Below are positions 1 through 6,461 of a stretch of 7,658 bases of DNA, in pieces (the first letter of the stretch is position 1; the number at the start of each line of letters is the position of its first letter). Made by a program: the position numbers and the translations under genes. The stretch covers positions 1 to 7,658 of the forward strand of contig PCYF01000041.1 in the NCBI GenBank assembly GCA_002762915.1, read 5' to 3'. Origin of the DNA: Candidatus Woesearchaeota archaeon CG10_big_fil_rev_8_21_14_0_10_32_9 (GTDB lineage: Archaea; Nanobdellota; Nanobdellia; Woesearchaeales; 21-14-0-10-32-9). Under the pieces are notes generated by a model. It was given only the letters and a program-made list of their open reading frames with translations, had not been told where the DNA came from and did no database searches.

Positions 1-1001
1 CATATAATCAGCAGTATACACAAATGATTAATGGAACGAAAAAAGGTCAACCAAAGACACTTTATGGCCCCAATTTGAAGGAAGAAGTTTACAGATTTGC
101 TGAACAAGTTAAACTTTTAGCTGAAGAAGAAGATTTTGACATAATTCACGCGCACGACTGGGTAACATTCCCCGCAGCAATCGCACTAAAACAACTCACA
201 GGAAAGCCTCTCGTTGTACACATACACATAACTGAGTTTGATAAAACTGGAGGCAATCATGCAGATCCAGATATTTATGCCATAGAACGAGAAGGAATGC
301 TAAGCGCAGATAAAGTAATAACTGTAAGCAATAAAATAAAAGATACTTGTATTCATAATTATTTCATAGATCCTTCAAAAATACTCGTAGTTCACAATGC
401 TGCACCAAGCATGTATGACTCTCCAACAAGCATAAACACGAAGTTGAAAGAAAACAACAAAATAGTTCTTTTTGCCGGACGAGTTACTTTACAAAAAGGA
501 CCTGATTATTTTGTTGATGCTGCAAAAAAAGTATTAGAAAAAGCACCCGATACATTATTCATACTAGCAGGATCTGGAGATATGCTAAATCAAATGATTG
601 AAAAGACAGCAAAATTAGGAATTTCTAACAAATTTATATTCACAGGATTTTATACAAGAGACCAAGCAAATCAACTATTTGAGATTGCAGATGTTTTTGT
701 GATGCCTAGCGTTAGTGAGCCTTTCGGATTAGTTCCATACGAAGCGCAACTTAAAAGAACTCCTACAATCATTTCAAAACAATCAGGAATCGGCGAGGTA
801 TTATATCACACACTAAAAGTAGATTTCTGGGATGTAAATCAATTAGCAAACAAAATCTTAGCAGTACTTCATTACAAGCAATTACACAAAGAATTAAAAG
901 AAAAAGGATATGATGAAGCAAAATCATCTACGTGGGACAATCCAGCCACGAAATGTTTAAATATATATCATAACCTGATGAACAATAGGGGTGTAATATA
1001 A
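1..1001 (+). CDS. GT4-family glycosyltransferase, archaeal glycogen synthase type (5' partial)
   Basis: Retaining GT-B glycosyltransferase, probably transferring glucose from an NDP-glucose donor to a growing alpha-glucan in the cytoplasm. The frame stays open upstream of the ATG at 24 (codons from position 3 read Y-N-Q-Q-Y-T-Q), so the gene begins outside the window and that ATG is internal; the KVGG-type N-terminal motif is not visible. Counting from the ATG at 24, YGPNLKEEVYRFA (14-26) and HAHDW (42-46) are typical of archaeal GT4 glycogen synthases. AGRVTLQKGPDYF (151-163) supplies the donor-phosphate Arg153 and Lys158, and SEPFGLVPYE (231-240) is the E-x7-E signature (E232, E240). The stop codon directly abuts the GTG of the GH57 gene, indicating co-transcription. 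Family membership is seen in the sequence; glycogen as the product is inferred from the neighbours. Another glucoside-forming GT4 activity cannot be excluded. Confidence 0.88.
   Translation, partial: YNQQYTQMINGTKKGQPKTLYGPNLKEEVYRFAEQVKLLAEEEDFDIIHAHDWVTFPAAIALKQLTGKPLVVHIHITEFDKTGGNHADPDIYAIEREGMLSADKVITVSNKIKDTCIHNYFIDPSKILVVHNAAPSMYDSPTSINTKLKENNKIVLFAGRVTLQKGPDYFVDAAKKVLEKAPDTLFILAGSGDMLNQMIEKTAKLGISNKFIFTGFYTRDQANQLFEIADVFVMPSVSEPFGLVPYEAQLKRTPTIISKQSGIGEVLYHTLKVDFWDVNQLANKILAVLHYKQLHKELKEKGYDEAKSSTWDNPATKCLNIYHNLMNNRGVI
988..993 (+). promoter_or_regulatory. Ribosome binding site of the GH57 gene
   Basis: GGGGTG lies inside the 3' end of the GT4 gene, 8 nt before the GTG at 1002. It can pair with the archaeal 16S 3' end (CACCUCC). 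It favours GTG 1002 over the adjacent GTG 1005, which would be 11 nt away. Confidence 0.6.
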
Positions 1002-2273
1002 GTGGTGTCAGTTTGTTTTTATTTCCAAGTTCATCAACCGCACAGACTTAGAGACTATACTATTTTTGACATAGGCCATAGAGATGATTATTTTGATGAA
1101 GAGAAAAATAAGCAAATAATACAAAAAGTGGCAAGTAAATGTTACCTACCTACAAATAAATTATTATTACATTTGATAAATCAGAGTAAAGGAGAATTTA
1201 AAGTAACATTTAGCATAACTGGAACGGCTTTAGAACAAATGGAAAAATACTCTCCAGAAACACTAGAAAGTTTTAAGGCACTAGCAAGAACAGGTTGCGT
1301 AGAATTCTTGAGCGAAACATACAATCATAGTTTGTCATATCTTTTTTCTAAAACAGAATTTAAAGAACAAGTAGAGCTTCATAAAAATAAAATAAAACAA
1401 CTTTTTGACTTCACTCCGACAGCATTTAGAAATACAGAATTAATATTCAATAATGAGCTTGCAAAATTTGTTGAAGATATGGGTTATACTGCGATAGTTG
1501 CGGAAGGTGCAGATCATATTTTAAGAGAAAGAACCCCTAATTTCATATATAATCCAGTAAATTCAAACATCAAAGTATTACTAAAAAATTACAGATTAAG
1601 CGACGATATTGCATTTAGATTTAGCAATAAAGGTTGGGCCGAACATCCTTTAACCACTGAGAAATTTGTTAATTGGTTAAATCAAGTGAATGGCAACGGA
1701 GAATTAGTCAATTTATTCATGGATTATGAAACTTTCGGAGAGCATCAATGGGAAGATACAGGAATCTTCAAATTTTTAGAACACCTTCCGAGTAAAGTAT
1801 TAGAACACCCGCATAATAATTTTGTGACAGTAAGTGAAGCCGCCGACAAATATGAATCTAGAGGAATCGTGGACATACACAATTTTATATCGTGGGCAGA
1901 TTTGGAAAGAGATCTGACTGCGTGGTTAGGAAATCCATTGCAAGACTCTGCAATTCAAGAATTATATAAACTAGAACAATATATAAAAGCAACAGGAGAT
2001 AAAAAACTGCTTGATGATTGGAGAAAACTCACAACTTCAGATCATTATTATTACATGTGTACAAAGTGGTTTAGCGATGGAGATGTACACAAATACTTCA
2101 ATCCGTATGACAGTCCATACGAAGCATACATAATATTTATGAATGTACTCAATGATTTTACAAGAAGAATAAGATCAAAATTGGATTCACAATCAAAACA
2201 AAATGAACTACGAGTCAAAAAAGCAGAAATGCTATTAATGACAGATACTCCAAGCAGAATACTTACAAATTAA
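1002..2273 (+). CDS. GH57 alpha-amylase / 4-alpha-glucanotransferase-type glycoside hydrolase
   Basis: Cytoplasmic retaining alpha-glucan hydrolase or transferase of family GH57, 423 aa; no signal peptide is seen. The GH57 motifs appear in order: FQVHQPHR (8-15, HQP motif), CVEFLSETYNH (99-109), AFRNTELIFN (141-150, nucleophile Glu146), MDYETFGEHQW (240-250, acid/base Asp241) and the TVSEAADKY region (276-284). Both catalytic residues are present. The length fits the single-domain archaeal alpha-amylase branch; the C-terminal extension typical of GH57 branching enzymes is absent, so branching activity is unlikely. It starts with GTG immediately after the stop of the GT4 synthase, a synthase-amylase pairing known from other archaeal glycogen clusters. 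It probably trims or rearranges glycogen made by the two synthases. Hydrolysis versus glucanotransfer cannot be separated from the sequence alone. Confidence 0.9.
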   Translation: MVSVCFYFQVHQPHRLRDYTIFDIGHRDDYFDEEKNKQIIQKVASKCYLPTNKLLLHLINQSKGEFKVTFSITGTALEQMEKYSPETLESFKALARTGCVEFLSETYNHSLSYLFSKTEFKEQVELHKNKIKQLFDFTPTAFRNTELIFNNELAKFVEDMGYTAIVAEGADHILRERTPNFIYNPVNSNIKVLLKNYRLSDDIAFRFSNKGWAEHPLTTEKFVNWLNQVNGNGELVNLFMDYETFGEHQWEDTGIFKFLEHLPSKVLEHPHNNFVTVSEAADKYESRGIVDIHNFISWADLERDLTAWLGNPLQDSAIQELYKLEQYIKATGDKKLLDDWRKLTTSDHYYYMCTKWFSDGDVHKYFNPYDSPYEAYIIFMNVLNDFTRRIRSKLDSQSKQNELRVKKAEMLLMTDTPSRILTN

Positions 2274-2315
2274 AACAAAAAACTCGACGTTCAAGTTACG
2301 CAATCGTTAAAAAAA

Positions 2316-2322
2316 GAGGTGA
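2316..2322 (+). promoter_or_regulatory. Strong Shine-Dalgarno site deciding the start of the first DUF5752-like gene
   Basis: GAGGTGA is an almost ideal archaeal ribosome binding site, 5 nt before the ATG at 2328. The in-frame GTG at 2319 is part of this site and so is not the start codon. Confidence 0.8.
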
Positions 2323-2327
2323 GACCT

Positions 2328-2687
2328 ATGGATGGCTCAACAGAAAAAAGAAAGAAATCGAAAAAATCAGTAAAAAAAGCTACAAGCGTAAATAAAACAA
2401 ACAATATAAAAGTAAAACAAAAAATAGAGAATGCTCCATCAGAACAATATTTTATTCTATCTAATGGACAACCTGTGAAAAACGTGAAGGAGCTTGCAGA
2501 TGTTCTCGAACACGTAAGTGAAGATATATTTAATCATCACGTTACAAATGAAAAGAATGATTTTGCAAATTGGACAAAAGATGTATTCAAAGAAATAGAG
2601 TTAGCACAAGAATTAGCAGGAACCAATAACAAAGATCATACAAGAATAGTTTTGTACAAACACATAATAAAAAAGCTTGGCAAATAA
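2328..2687 (+). CDS. Small DUF5752-like protein with lysine-rich N-terminus
   Basis: A 119-aa soluble protein of unknown function. The start is ATG 2328, set by the GAGGTGA site; the longer reading from GTG 2319 would use the ribosome binding site itself as codons. Residues 1-35 are strongly basic and probably disordered (runs such as EKRKKSKKSVKK). From about residue 41 a compact helical domain follows: FILSNGQPVKN, KELADVL, then FNHHV and NEKNDFANW (74-82). This pattern matches my recollection of the archaeal DUF5752 family, and the same domain recurs in the next gene. No catalytic motif or membrane segment is seen. It sits 54 nt after the GH57 gene and 50 nt before its paralogue, in the glycogen operon. 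A role in binding or regulating the glucan enzymes is inference only; the basic tail could contact polyanions or the membrane surface. Confidence 0.75.
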   Translation: MDGSTEKRKKSKKSVKKATSVNKTNNIKVKQKIENAPSEQYFILSNGQPVKNVKELADVLEHVSEDIFNHHVTNEKNDFANWTKDVFKEIELAQELAGTNNKDHTRIVLYKHIIKKLGK

Positions 2688-2737
2688 ATATCAAATGTAT
2701 GAATACTGATTAAAAAGAAAATAAAAAAGAGAGAAAC

Positions 2738-3328
2738 ATGGAAATTCCACCCTTTTATTTTGTAAATGGAGCAATTGCAAAGAATTTATCTGAACTAGAA
2801 GATATTCTAAATGAAATAACTGAGAAAGATTTTGAATTTCACGTAAATCAAAATAAAAATGATTTGGCAAACTGGATAGAAACTTGTTTGAACAACAAAG
2901 AATTATCAACAGCACTTAGAAAAACAACAGACAAGGATGATACAATAGATTTGATTCAAGAAACATTAACAATGCACTCAGATAGTTATTCTAAAACAGT
3001 TTTCAAACCTGCAATTAATCAAGATTTATTATTACATGAAACCATAAAGAAACACACAATTCAAAAAGTTCAAAGTCAAAAACACTCTTCGGAAAAGAAG
3101 GTACCTCCGATACCAACACACACAGTACATCCGAAGAAACAGGAAGATGCAGAGTTAAAATTTGAATATGTTGAAGAAAAGCATCCATCTGGAATAACAA
3201 AGGTACACAAAATAACAGCAGAAGCACCACACGAATTCATACTAAAAGAATTTTTAGCAGGAGCAATATTTGGTTTATTATTAGGATTGATACTTATGGC
3301 GGCTTTAAGACAAATAGGCGCAATTTAA
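2738..3328 (+). CDS. DUF5752-like protein with C-terminal membrane anchor
   Basis: A 196-aa protein of unknown biochemical function. Residues 5-75 repeat the domain of the preceding gene (FYFVNGAIAKNLSEL, then FEFHVNQNKNDLANW at 32-46), so the two are tandem paralogues. A hydrophilic Lys/His/Pro-rich linker follows (about 78-165, including KKVPPIPTHTVHPKKQ). One hydrophobic helix at 171-190 contains a glycine zipper, G175-x3-G179-x3-G183, and only six residues follow it. There is no N-terminal signal, so the layout is that of a tail-anchored protein with the domain in the cytoplasm. The ATG is preceded by a purine-rich AAGAGAGAAA stretch, a weak ribosome site. It ends 8 nt before the GT3 synthase start, implying translational closeness. 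Tethering glucan enzymes or glycogen to the membrane is an inference from position and topology. Confidence 0.78.
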   Translation: MEIPPFYFVNGAIAKNLSELEDILNEITEKDFEFHVNQNKNDLANWIETCLNNKELSTALRKTTDKDDTIDLIQETLTMHSDSYSKTVFKPAINQDLLLHETIKKHTIQKVQSQKHSSEKKVPPIPTHTVHPKKQEDAELKFEYVEEKHPSGITKVHKITAEAPHEFILKEFLAGAIFGLLLGLILMAALRQIGAI

Positions 3329-3336
3329 TAACAAAG

Positions 3337-5148
3337 GTGAAGCACATCAAAAAAACAACCATAACAAAGGCCAACGCAGAAGCATTATTTGAACTGTCTT
3401 GGGAAGTATGTAACAAAGTTGGAGGAATATATGCTGTAATAAGCAGTAAAGCTGCATTAATAAAAGAGCAGTATAAACAGTATATAACTCTCGGACCTTA
3501 CATAAAAAATAAGGCACAAGAAGATTTTAACGAAGAAAACGTACCTGAGAATTACAAAGATGTTTTTAGAGATCTGGAAACAAAAGGATTAAAATTACAT
3601 TATGGAACTTGGTTGATAAAAGGAGATCCTAAAGCAATTTTAATAGAATTTGACTCATTAAAAAATATTAAGAACGACATAAAAAAAGAATTTTGGGAAA
3701 GCCACAAAGTTGACTCAATCAATAGCCAATGGGATTTTGAAGAGCCTATGCTTCTTTCATACGCTGCGGCAATGTTATTACACGAATTAGAATTAAAACA
3801 AAAAATAACGCCTGAGAAAACAATACTACACACGCACGAATGGATGACTGGTTTTGCAATATTAAAACTAAAAAACTTTAATTCAAAAATTAAAACCGTA
3901 TTTACAACACATGCAACAATGTTGGGAAGAAGCATCGCTGGAAGCAATCAAGATCTATATGGTTCTCTTGGAAAATTTGATCCTGATCAGAAAGCAAGAG
4001 AATTAGGAGTAATAGATAAGCACAGCGCTGAAAAAGCAGCAGCTCAATCTTCCTCCATTTTCACGACAGTTTCAGAAATTACTGGACGAGAAGCAGAATA
4101 CATTTTAGGAAGAAAACCAGAAGTTTTAGTGTTAAACGGACTTGATCTAGGAAGATTCCCCTCCATAGAGGAAACCTCAATAAAGCATATAACGTCTCGA
4201 GAACAAATACGCGAATTCTTAGCATATACTTTTTTTCCGTATTACAAATTTGAACTCAAACATAACTTGTCATTTTTCTTAGCAAGCAGATATGAATTTG
4301 AAAACAAAGGAATAGATATATTTATAGAAGCTTTAGGATTGTTAAACAAAGAACTTAAAAAGTTAAAATCGGATAGAACAATATCTGCATTTTTCTTTAT
4401 TGCAGTACCTAATAACGGCGCTAAAGTTGAACTTCTCGAGAATAAAAACTATTACAGACACATTAAAAATTATGTTCATAGTAACTCCCACGAGATTATG
4501 GCAAAAATAGTAAGCGACTTCATGAATAATGGTCAAATCTCCGACAATGTATTTGATAAAGAGTTTTTACAAGAAATGCACAAAGATATAATAAGATTTA
4601 AACGAAAAGGAGAACCAATATTCTGCACTCATAAATTAAACGTGCCTGAAAATCAAGATCAAATAATAAATGCATTTAGAGCCGCAGAATTAAATAATTC
4701 AAAAGAAGATAATGTAAAAGTAATATTATTTCCTGCATATCTAAATGGAAATGATTCTCTTTTCAACTTGGAATTTTACGATCTAATTGCAGGATGTCAC
4801 CTCGGCGTATTTCCAAGTTATTACGAGCCATGGGGATATACCCCTCTAGAATCTGCAGCGCTAGGAGTCCCATCAGTAACATCTGATTTAACAGGATTTG
4901 GAAGATTTGTAAATCAACAAGAATCACGAAATAAAGATGCACAGGGAATATATTTAATAAAAAGAGATAATACTCCTAAAAAAGAATCAACAAAAGAATT
5001 ATACAATTTTTTGAAAGAATTCTCATTAATGTCTTATGAAGATAGAGTTGAAAACAAAGTGCAAGCAAAAGAATTGGCAAAACTAGCTGACTGGAGAATT
5101 TTAATTAATAACTATATTTCTGCACACAATTTAGCACTAAAAAAATAA
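3337..5148 (+). CDS. GT3-family (eukaryote-like) glycogen synthase
   Basis: Adds glucose from NDP-glucose (UDP-glucose in characterised GT3 enzymes) to glycogen; retaining GT-B fold, cytoplasmic, 603 aa. Landmarks: ALFELSWEVCNKVGGIYAV (16-34, KVGG), HTHEW (165-169), TTHATMLGR (190-198), VSEITGREAEYILGRKPEV (245-263) then LNGLDLGRF, ASRYEFENKG (316-325, Arg318 and Lys324), the GT3-specific insert ending in FCTHKLNVP, CHLGVFPSYYEPWGYTPLE (487-505) with the E-x7-E pair Glu497/Glu505, and the terminal ADWRILINNY. It ends soon after this, without the phosphorylated tail of yeast and mammalian enzymes, and most arginines of their glucose-6-phosphate site are replaced. The GTG start at 3337 is embedded in AAAGGTGA, itself a good ribosome site, so initiation could be slightly downstream (see findings). 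It is the last gene of the plus-strand operon. Identification is firm; the donor nucleotide is not known. Confidence 0.94.
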   Translation: MKHIKKTTITKANAEALFELSWEVCNKVGGIYAVISSKAALIKEQYKQYITLGPYIKNKAQEDFNEENVPENYKDVFRDLETKGLKLHYGTWLIKGDPKAILIEFDSLKNIKNDIKKEFWESHKVDSINSQWDFEEPMLLSYAAAMLLHELELKQKITPEKTILHTHEWMTGFAILKLKNFNSKIKTVFTTHATMLGRSIAGSNQDLYGSLGKFDPDQKARELGVIDKHSAEKAAAQSSSIFTTVSEITGREAEYILGRKPEVLVLNGLDLGRFPSIEETSIKHITSREQIREFLAYTFFPYYKFELKHNLSFFLASRYEFENKGIDIFIEALGLLNKELKKLKSDRTISAFFFIAVPNNGAKVELLENKNYYRHIKNYVHSNSHEIMAKIVSDFMNNGQISDNVFDKEFLQEMHKDIIRFKRKGEPIFCTHKLNVPENQDQIINAFRAAELNNSKEDNVKVILFPAYLNGNDSLFNLEFYDLIAGCHLGVFPSYYEPWGYTPLESAALGVPSVTSDLTGFGRFVNQQESRNKDAQGIYLIKRDNTPKKESTKELYNFLKEFSLMSYEDRVENKVQAKELAKLADWRILINNYISAHNLALKK

Positions 5149-5161
5149 CAAAAGTAAAAAA
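5139..5161 (-). terminator. Poly-T terminator region for the minus-strand GalT-like gene
   Basis: Read on the minus strand, downstream of the stop at 5174-5176, there are three T tracts of 6, 4 and 7 bases (plus-strand A runs at 5156-5161, 5150-5153 and 5139-5145). Archaeal RNA polymerase terminates at such U-rich runs without a hairpin. The tract overlaps the last codons of the convergent GT3 gene. Confidence 0.5.
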
Positions 5162-5173
5162 TTCAAGATTAAC

Positions 5174-6301
5174 CTAGAAATCTTTTATAAGCTTAAATGG
5201 ATCTGACTCAATTATATTAAGACCCGCATATAATTCCATTCCACCTATATCTGTAGTTTTGCTTGCGAGATTTCCTCTATCAGTAATTCTGAAAAGAAGT
5301 GGGAATCCTTTCCATTGTGCGTTGTTTTTTTCTTTTCCTATAGGAGGAATGTAGCAAGCCATATTAAATGAGTTGACACCTAATTTTAACAGACTTGAAA
5401 GAACTTTATTTAGAACCCATGAATAGGAACCAATAGTTCTATTTTTATTAAGTTTGTTTTTATCATTTGAAAAAATCAAGATTTCTTTTTCTTTAACTGG
5501 AGTAAGATATACTACGATGGTGAAATCTTTATACTTCTTTGTCAGACCCAACACCTCATGAATTTTTATTAGGTCTTCAAAATAATCTCCCTCATATTTT
5601 TCTTTGTAGAATTCCTTTACCTGATTCAACATTTCTAATTTTGGATAATGCTGCCCTTCAGTCATTAACATTTGCATGTGCCCATGAATAATGCTTGCTG
5701 CAGATCTCCACAAACAATTCCACATCAAAAAAGGATAACAATAAGTTCTATTTTTTTTGTTCACTGTAGAAAACCATTTATCTGCAGTATCTAGATGATC
5801 TTTTAATTCGGCTTCTGTAAACTTTAAAGGGTTGTGTTCTTTGAAAATGATAAGTGAATGAAATGCGTCATACTTAGCAACATTTGCACAAGTAGTACTA
5901 TATTTTCCTTTAAGTCTTCCAAATTCATCAATTGGTGTAAACTGTTCAGGTTTTGAAAAATTATCCCCTGATTCAATTCTAATATCTTTATCATCAAAAG
6001 GTTGTTTCACTGAAGGACGCATAGATCTTAATTCGTTAAATGCAGCTGCTTCAAACGTAAACTTATTTCTTACGTCAATTATTTTTTGATTAGTAACTGC
6101 ATTTACAGAGCCGAATTGACTCTTAACCCAAGGAATCATAGATTTTGGAATCTTCATGAAAGAATCGCGTTCAGACAAGGAGTAGAATCTATTAAACAAC
6201 AATTTATCTTTCGCACTAAGTCTTTTGACTTTAGAACTCAGTGAAGATATTGATTCAGAATCAAGTTTTATTCTTCTTTTTAGCACTTTGCTTGAAACCA
6301 T
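5174..6301 (-). CDS. GalT/HIT-superfamily nucleotidylyltransferase or ADP-glucose phosphorylase-like protein
   Basis: A 375-aa cytoplasmic protein of the branch of the HIT superfamily that includes galactose-1-phosphate uridylyltransferase, ADP-glucose phosphorylase and Ap4A phosphorylase. The active-site motif is SIIHGHMQM (203-211), an H-x-H-x-Q signature whose middle His208 should form the nucleotidyl-histidine intermediate. KYDAFHSLIIFKEHNP (143-158) matches the strand preceding it in GalT proteins, and FRITDRGN followed by GGMELYAGLNIIESDP (353-368) resembles the GalT C-terminus. The CxxC zinc pair of classical GalT is not found. About 75 N-terminal residues, rich in Lys and Ser, precede the recognisable fold. 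The ATG at 6301 has no ribosome site but lies about 27 bp from a TATA box, which fits a leaderless mRNA. Context favours a reaction on NDP-glucose or glucose-1-phosphate; hexose exchange or dinucleotide phosphorolysis are alternatives. Confidence 0.75.
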   Translation of the reverse strand: MVSSKVLKRRIKLDSESISSLSSKVKRLSAKDKLLFNRFYSLSERDSFMKIPKSMIPWVKSQFGSVNAVTNQKIIDVRNKFTFEAAAFNELRSMRPSVKQPFDDKDIRIESGDNFSKPEQFTPIDEFGRLKGKYSTTCANVAKYDAFHSLIIFKEHNPLKFTEAELKDHLDTADKWFSTVNKKNRTYCYPFLMWNCLWRSAASIIHGHMQMLMTEGQHYPKLEMLNQVKEFYKEKYEGDYFEDLIKIHEVLGLTKKYKDFTIVVYLTPVKEKEILIFSNDKNKLNKNRTIGSYSWVLNKVLSSLLKLGVNSFNMACYIPPIGKEKNNAQWKGFPLLFRITDRGNLASKTTDIGGMELYAGLNIIESDPFKLIKDF

Positions 6302-6324
6302 ATGGATTCATTTGATGTTAATGC

Positions 6325-6338
6325 ATATAAATATTACG
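6325..6338 (-). promoter_or_regulatory. BRE/TATA promoter of the GalT-like gene (leaderless)
   Basis: On the minus strand CGTAAT (6338-6333, five of six matches to the BRE consensus RNWAAW) is followed by ATTTATAT (6332-6325). If transcription starts at the A of the ATG (6301), the box spans -31 to -24, the standard archaeal position, leaving no 5' leader. No Shine-Dalgarno sequence lies between it and the ATG. Confidence 0.65.
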
Positions 6339-6382
6339 CTTAAATAAAAATGAATTTTGATAAACTTCCTTGAAAAAGGGGC

Positions 6383-6400
6383 ATAACTCAAAATAACTCA
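6383..6400 (+). repeat. Tandem ATAACTCA direct repeat with 10-bp period, possible activator site
   Basis: ATAACTCA occurs exactly at 6383-6390 and again at 6393-6400, one helical turn apart, ending 9 bp before the BRE of the plus-strand promoter. Placement just upstream of BRE/TATA is where archaeal activators bind. The function is inferred. Confidence 0.45.
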
Positions 6401-6409
6401 ATAGTCACG

Positions 6410-6424
6410 AGAAATATTTATAAA
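6410..6424 (+). promoter_or_regulatory. BRE/TATA promoter of the nucleotidylyltransferase operon
   Basis: AGAAAT (6410-6415) matches the BRE consensus RNWAAW fully and is followed directly by ATTTATAAA (6416-6424). Standard spacing places the transcription start near G6447, giving a leader of about 15 nt that contains little more than the ribosome binding site. This probably drives the nucleotidylyltransferase and the downstream debranching-enzyme gene. Confidence 0.75.
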
Positions 6425-6449
6425 CCCTGCTTCATAAACACATATAGTT

Positions 6450-6456
6450 GGGGGTG
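6450..6456 (+). promoter_or_regulatory. Ribosome binding site supporting a TTG start
   Basis: GGGGGTG lies 5 nt before TTG 6462. No ATG or GTG is suitably placed, and the protein motif IIPMAGRGTRL begins three codons after the TTG, so this site decides the start. Confidence 0.75.
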
Positions 6457-6461
6457 TAAAC

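Noticed and set aside
24..26. ATG as the real start of the first gene
   Set aside because: The frame is open upstream to the window edge, and GT4 synthases need an N-terminal domain part that is missing here, so the gene is truncated by the window.
1002..2273. GH57 protein as a glycogen branching enzyme
   Set aside because: At 423 aa it lacks the long C-terminal region of GH57 branching enzymes and fits the single-domain amylase type.
2319..2327. GTG 2319 as start of the first DUF5752-like gene
   Set aside because: It is part of the GAGGTGA ribosome site, which is ideally spaced from ATG 2328.
2681..2692. AT-rich AAATAAATAT before the second DUF5752-like gene as a promoter
   Set aside because: It overlaps the end of the upstream gene, has no BRE match, and such strings are common in this AT-rich DNA; the gene is more simply explained by the operon.
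2691..2915. Minus-strand open frames inside the plus-strand genes (also 3015-3230, 3600-3947, 7055-7318)
   Set aside because: They lie opposite genes with clear family motifs, have compositionally odd low-complexity translations, and no promoter or ribosome site was seen.
6368..6379. CCTT-GAAA-AAGG hairpin in the divergent intergenic region
   Set aside because: The stem is only 4 bp plus wobble pairs and lies upstream of both predicted transcription starts, so an RNA role is unlikely.
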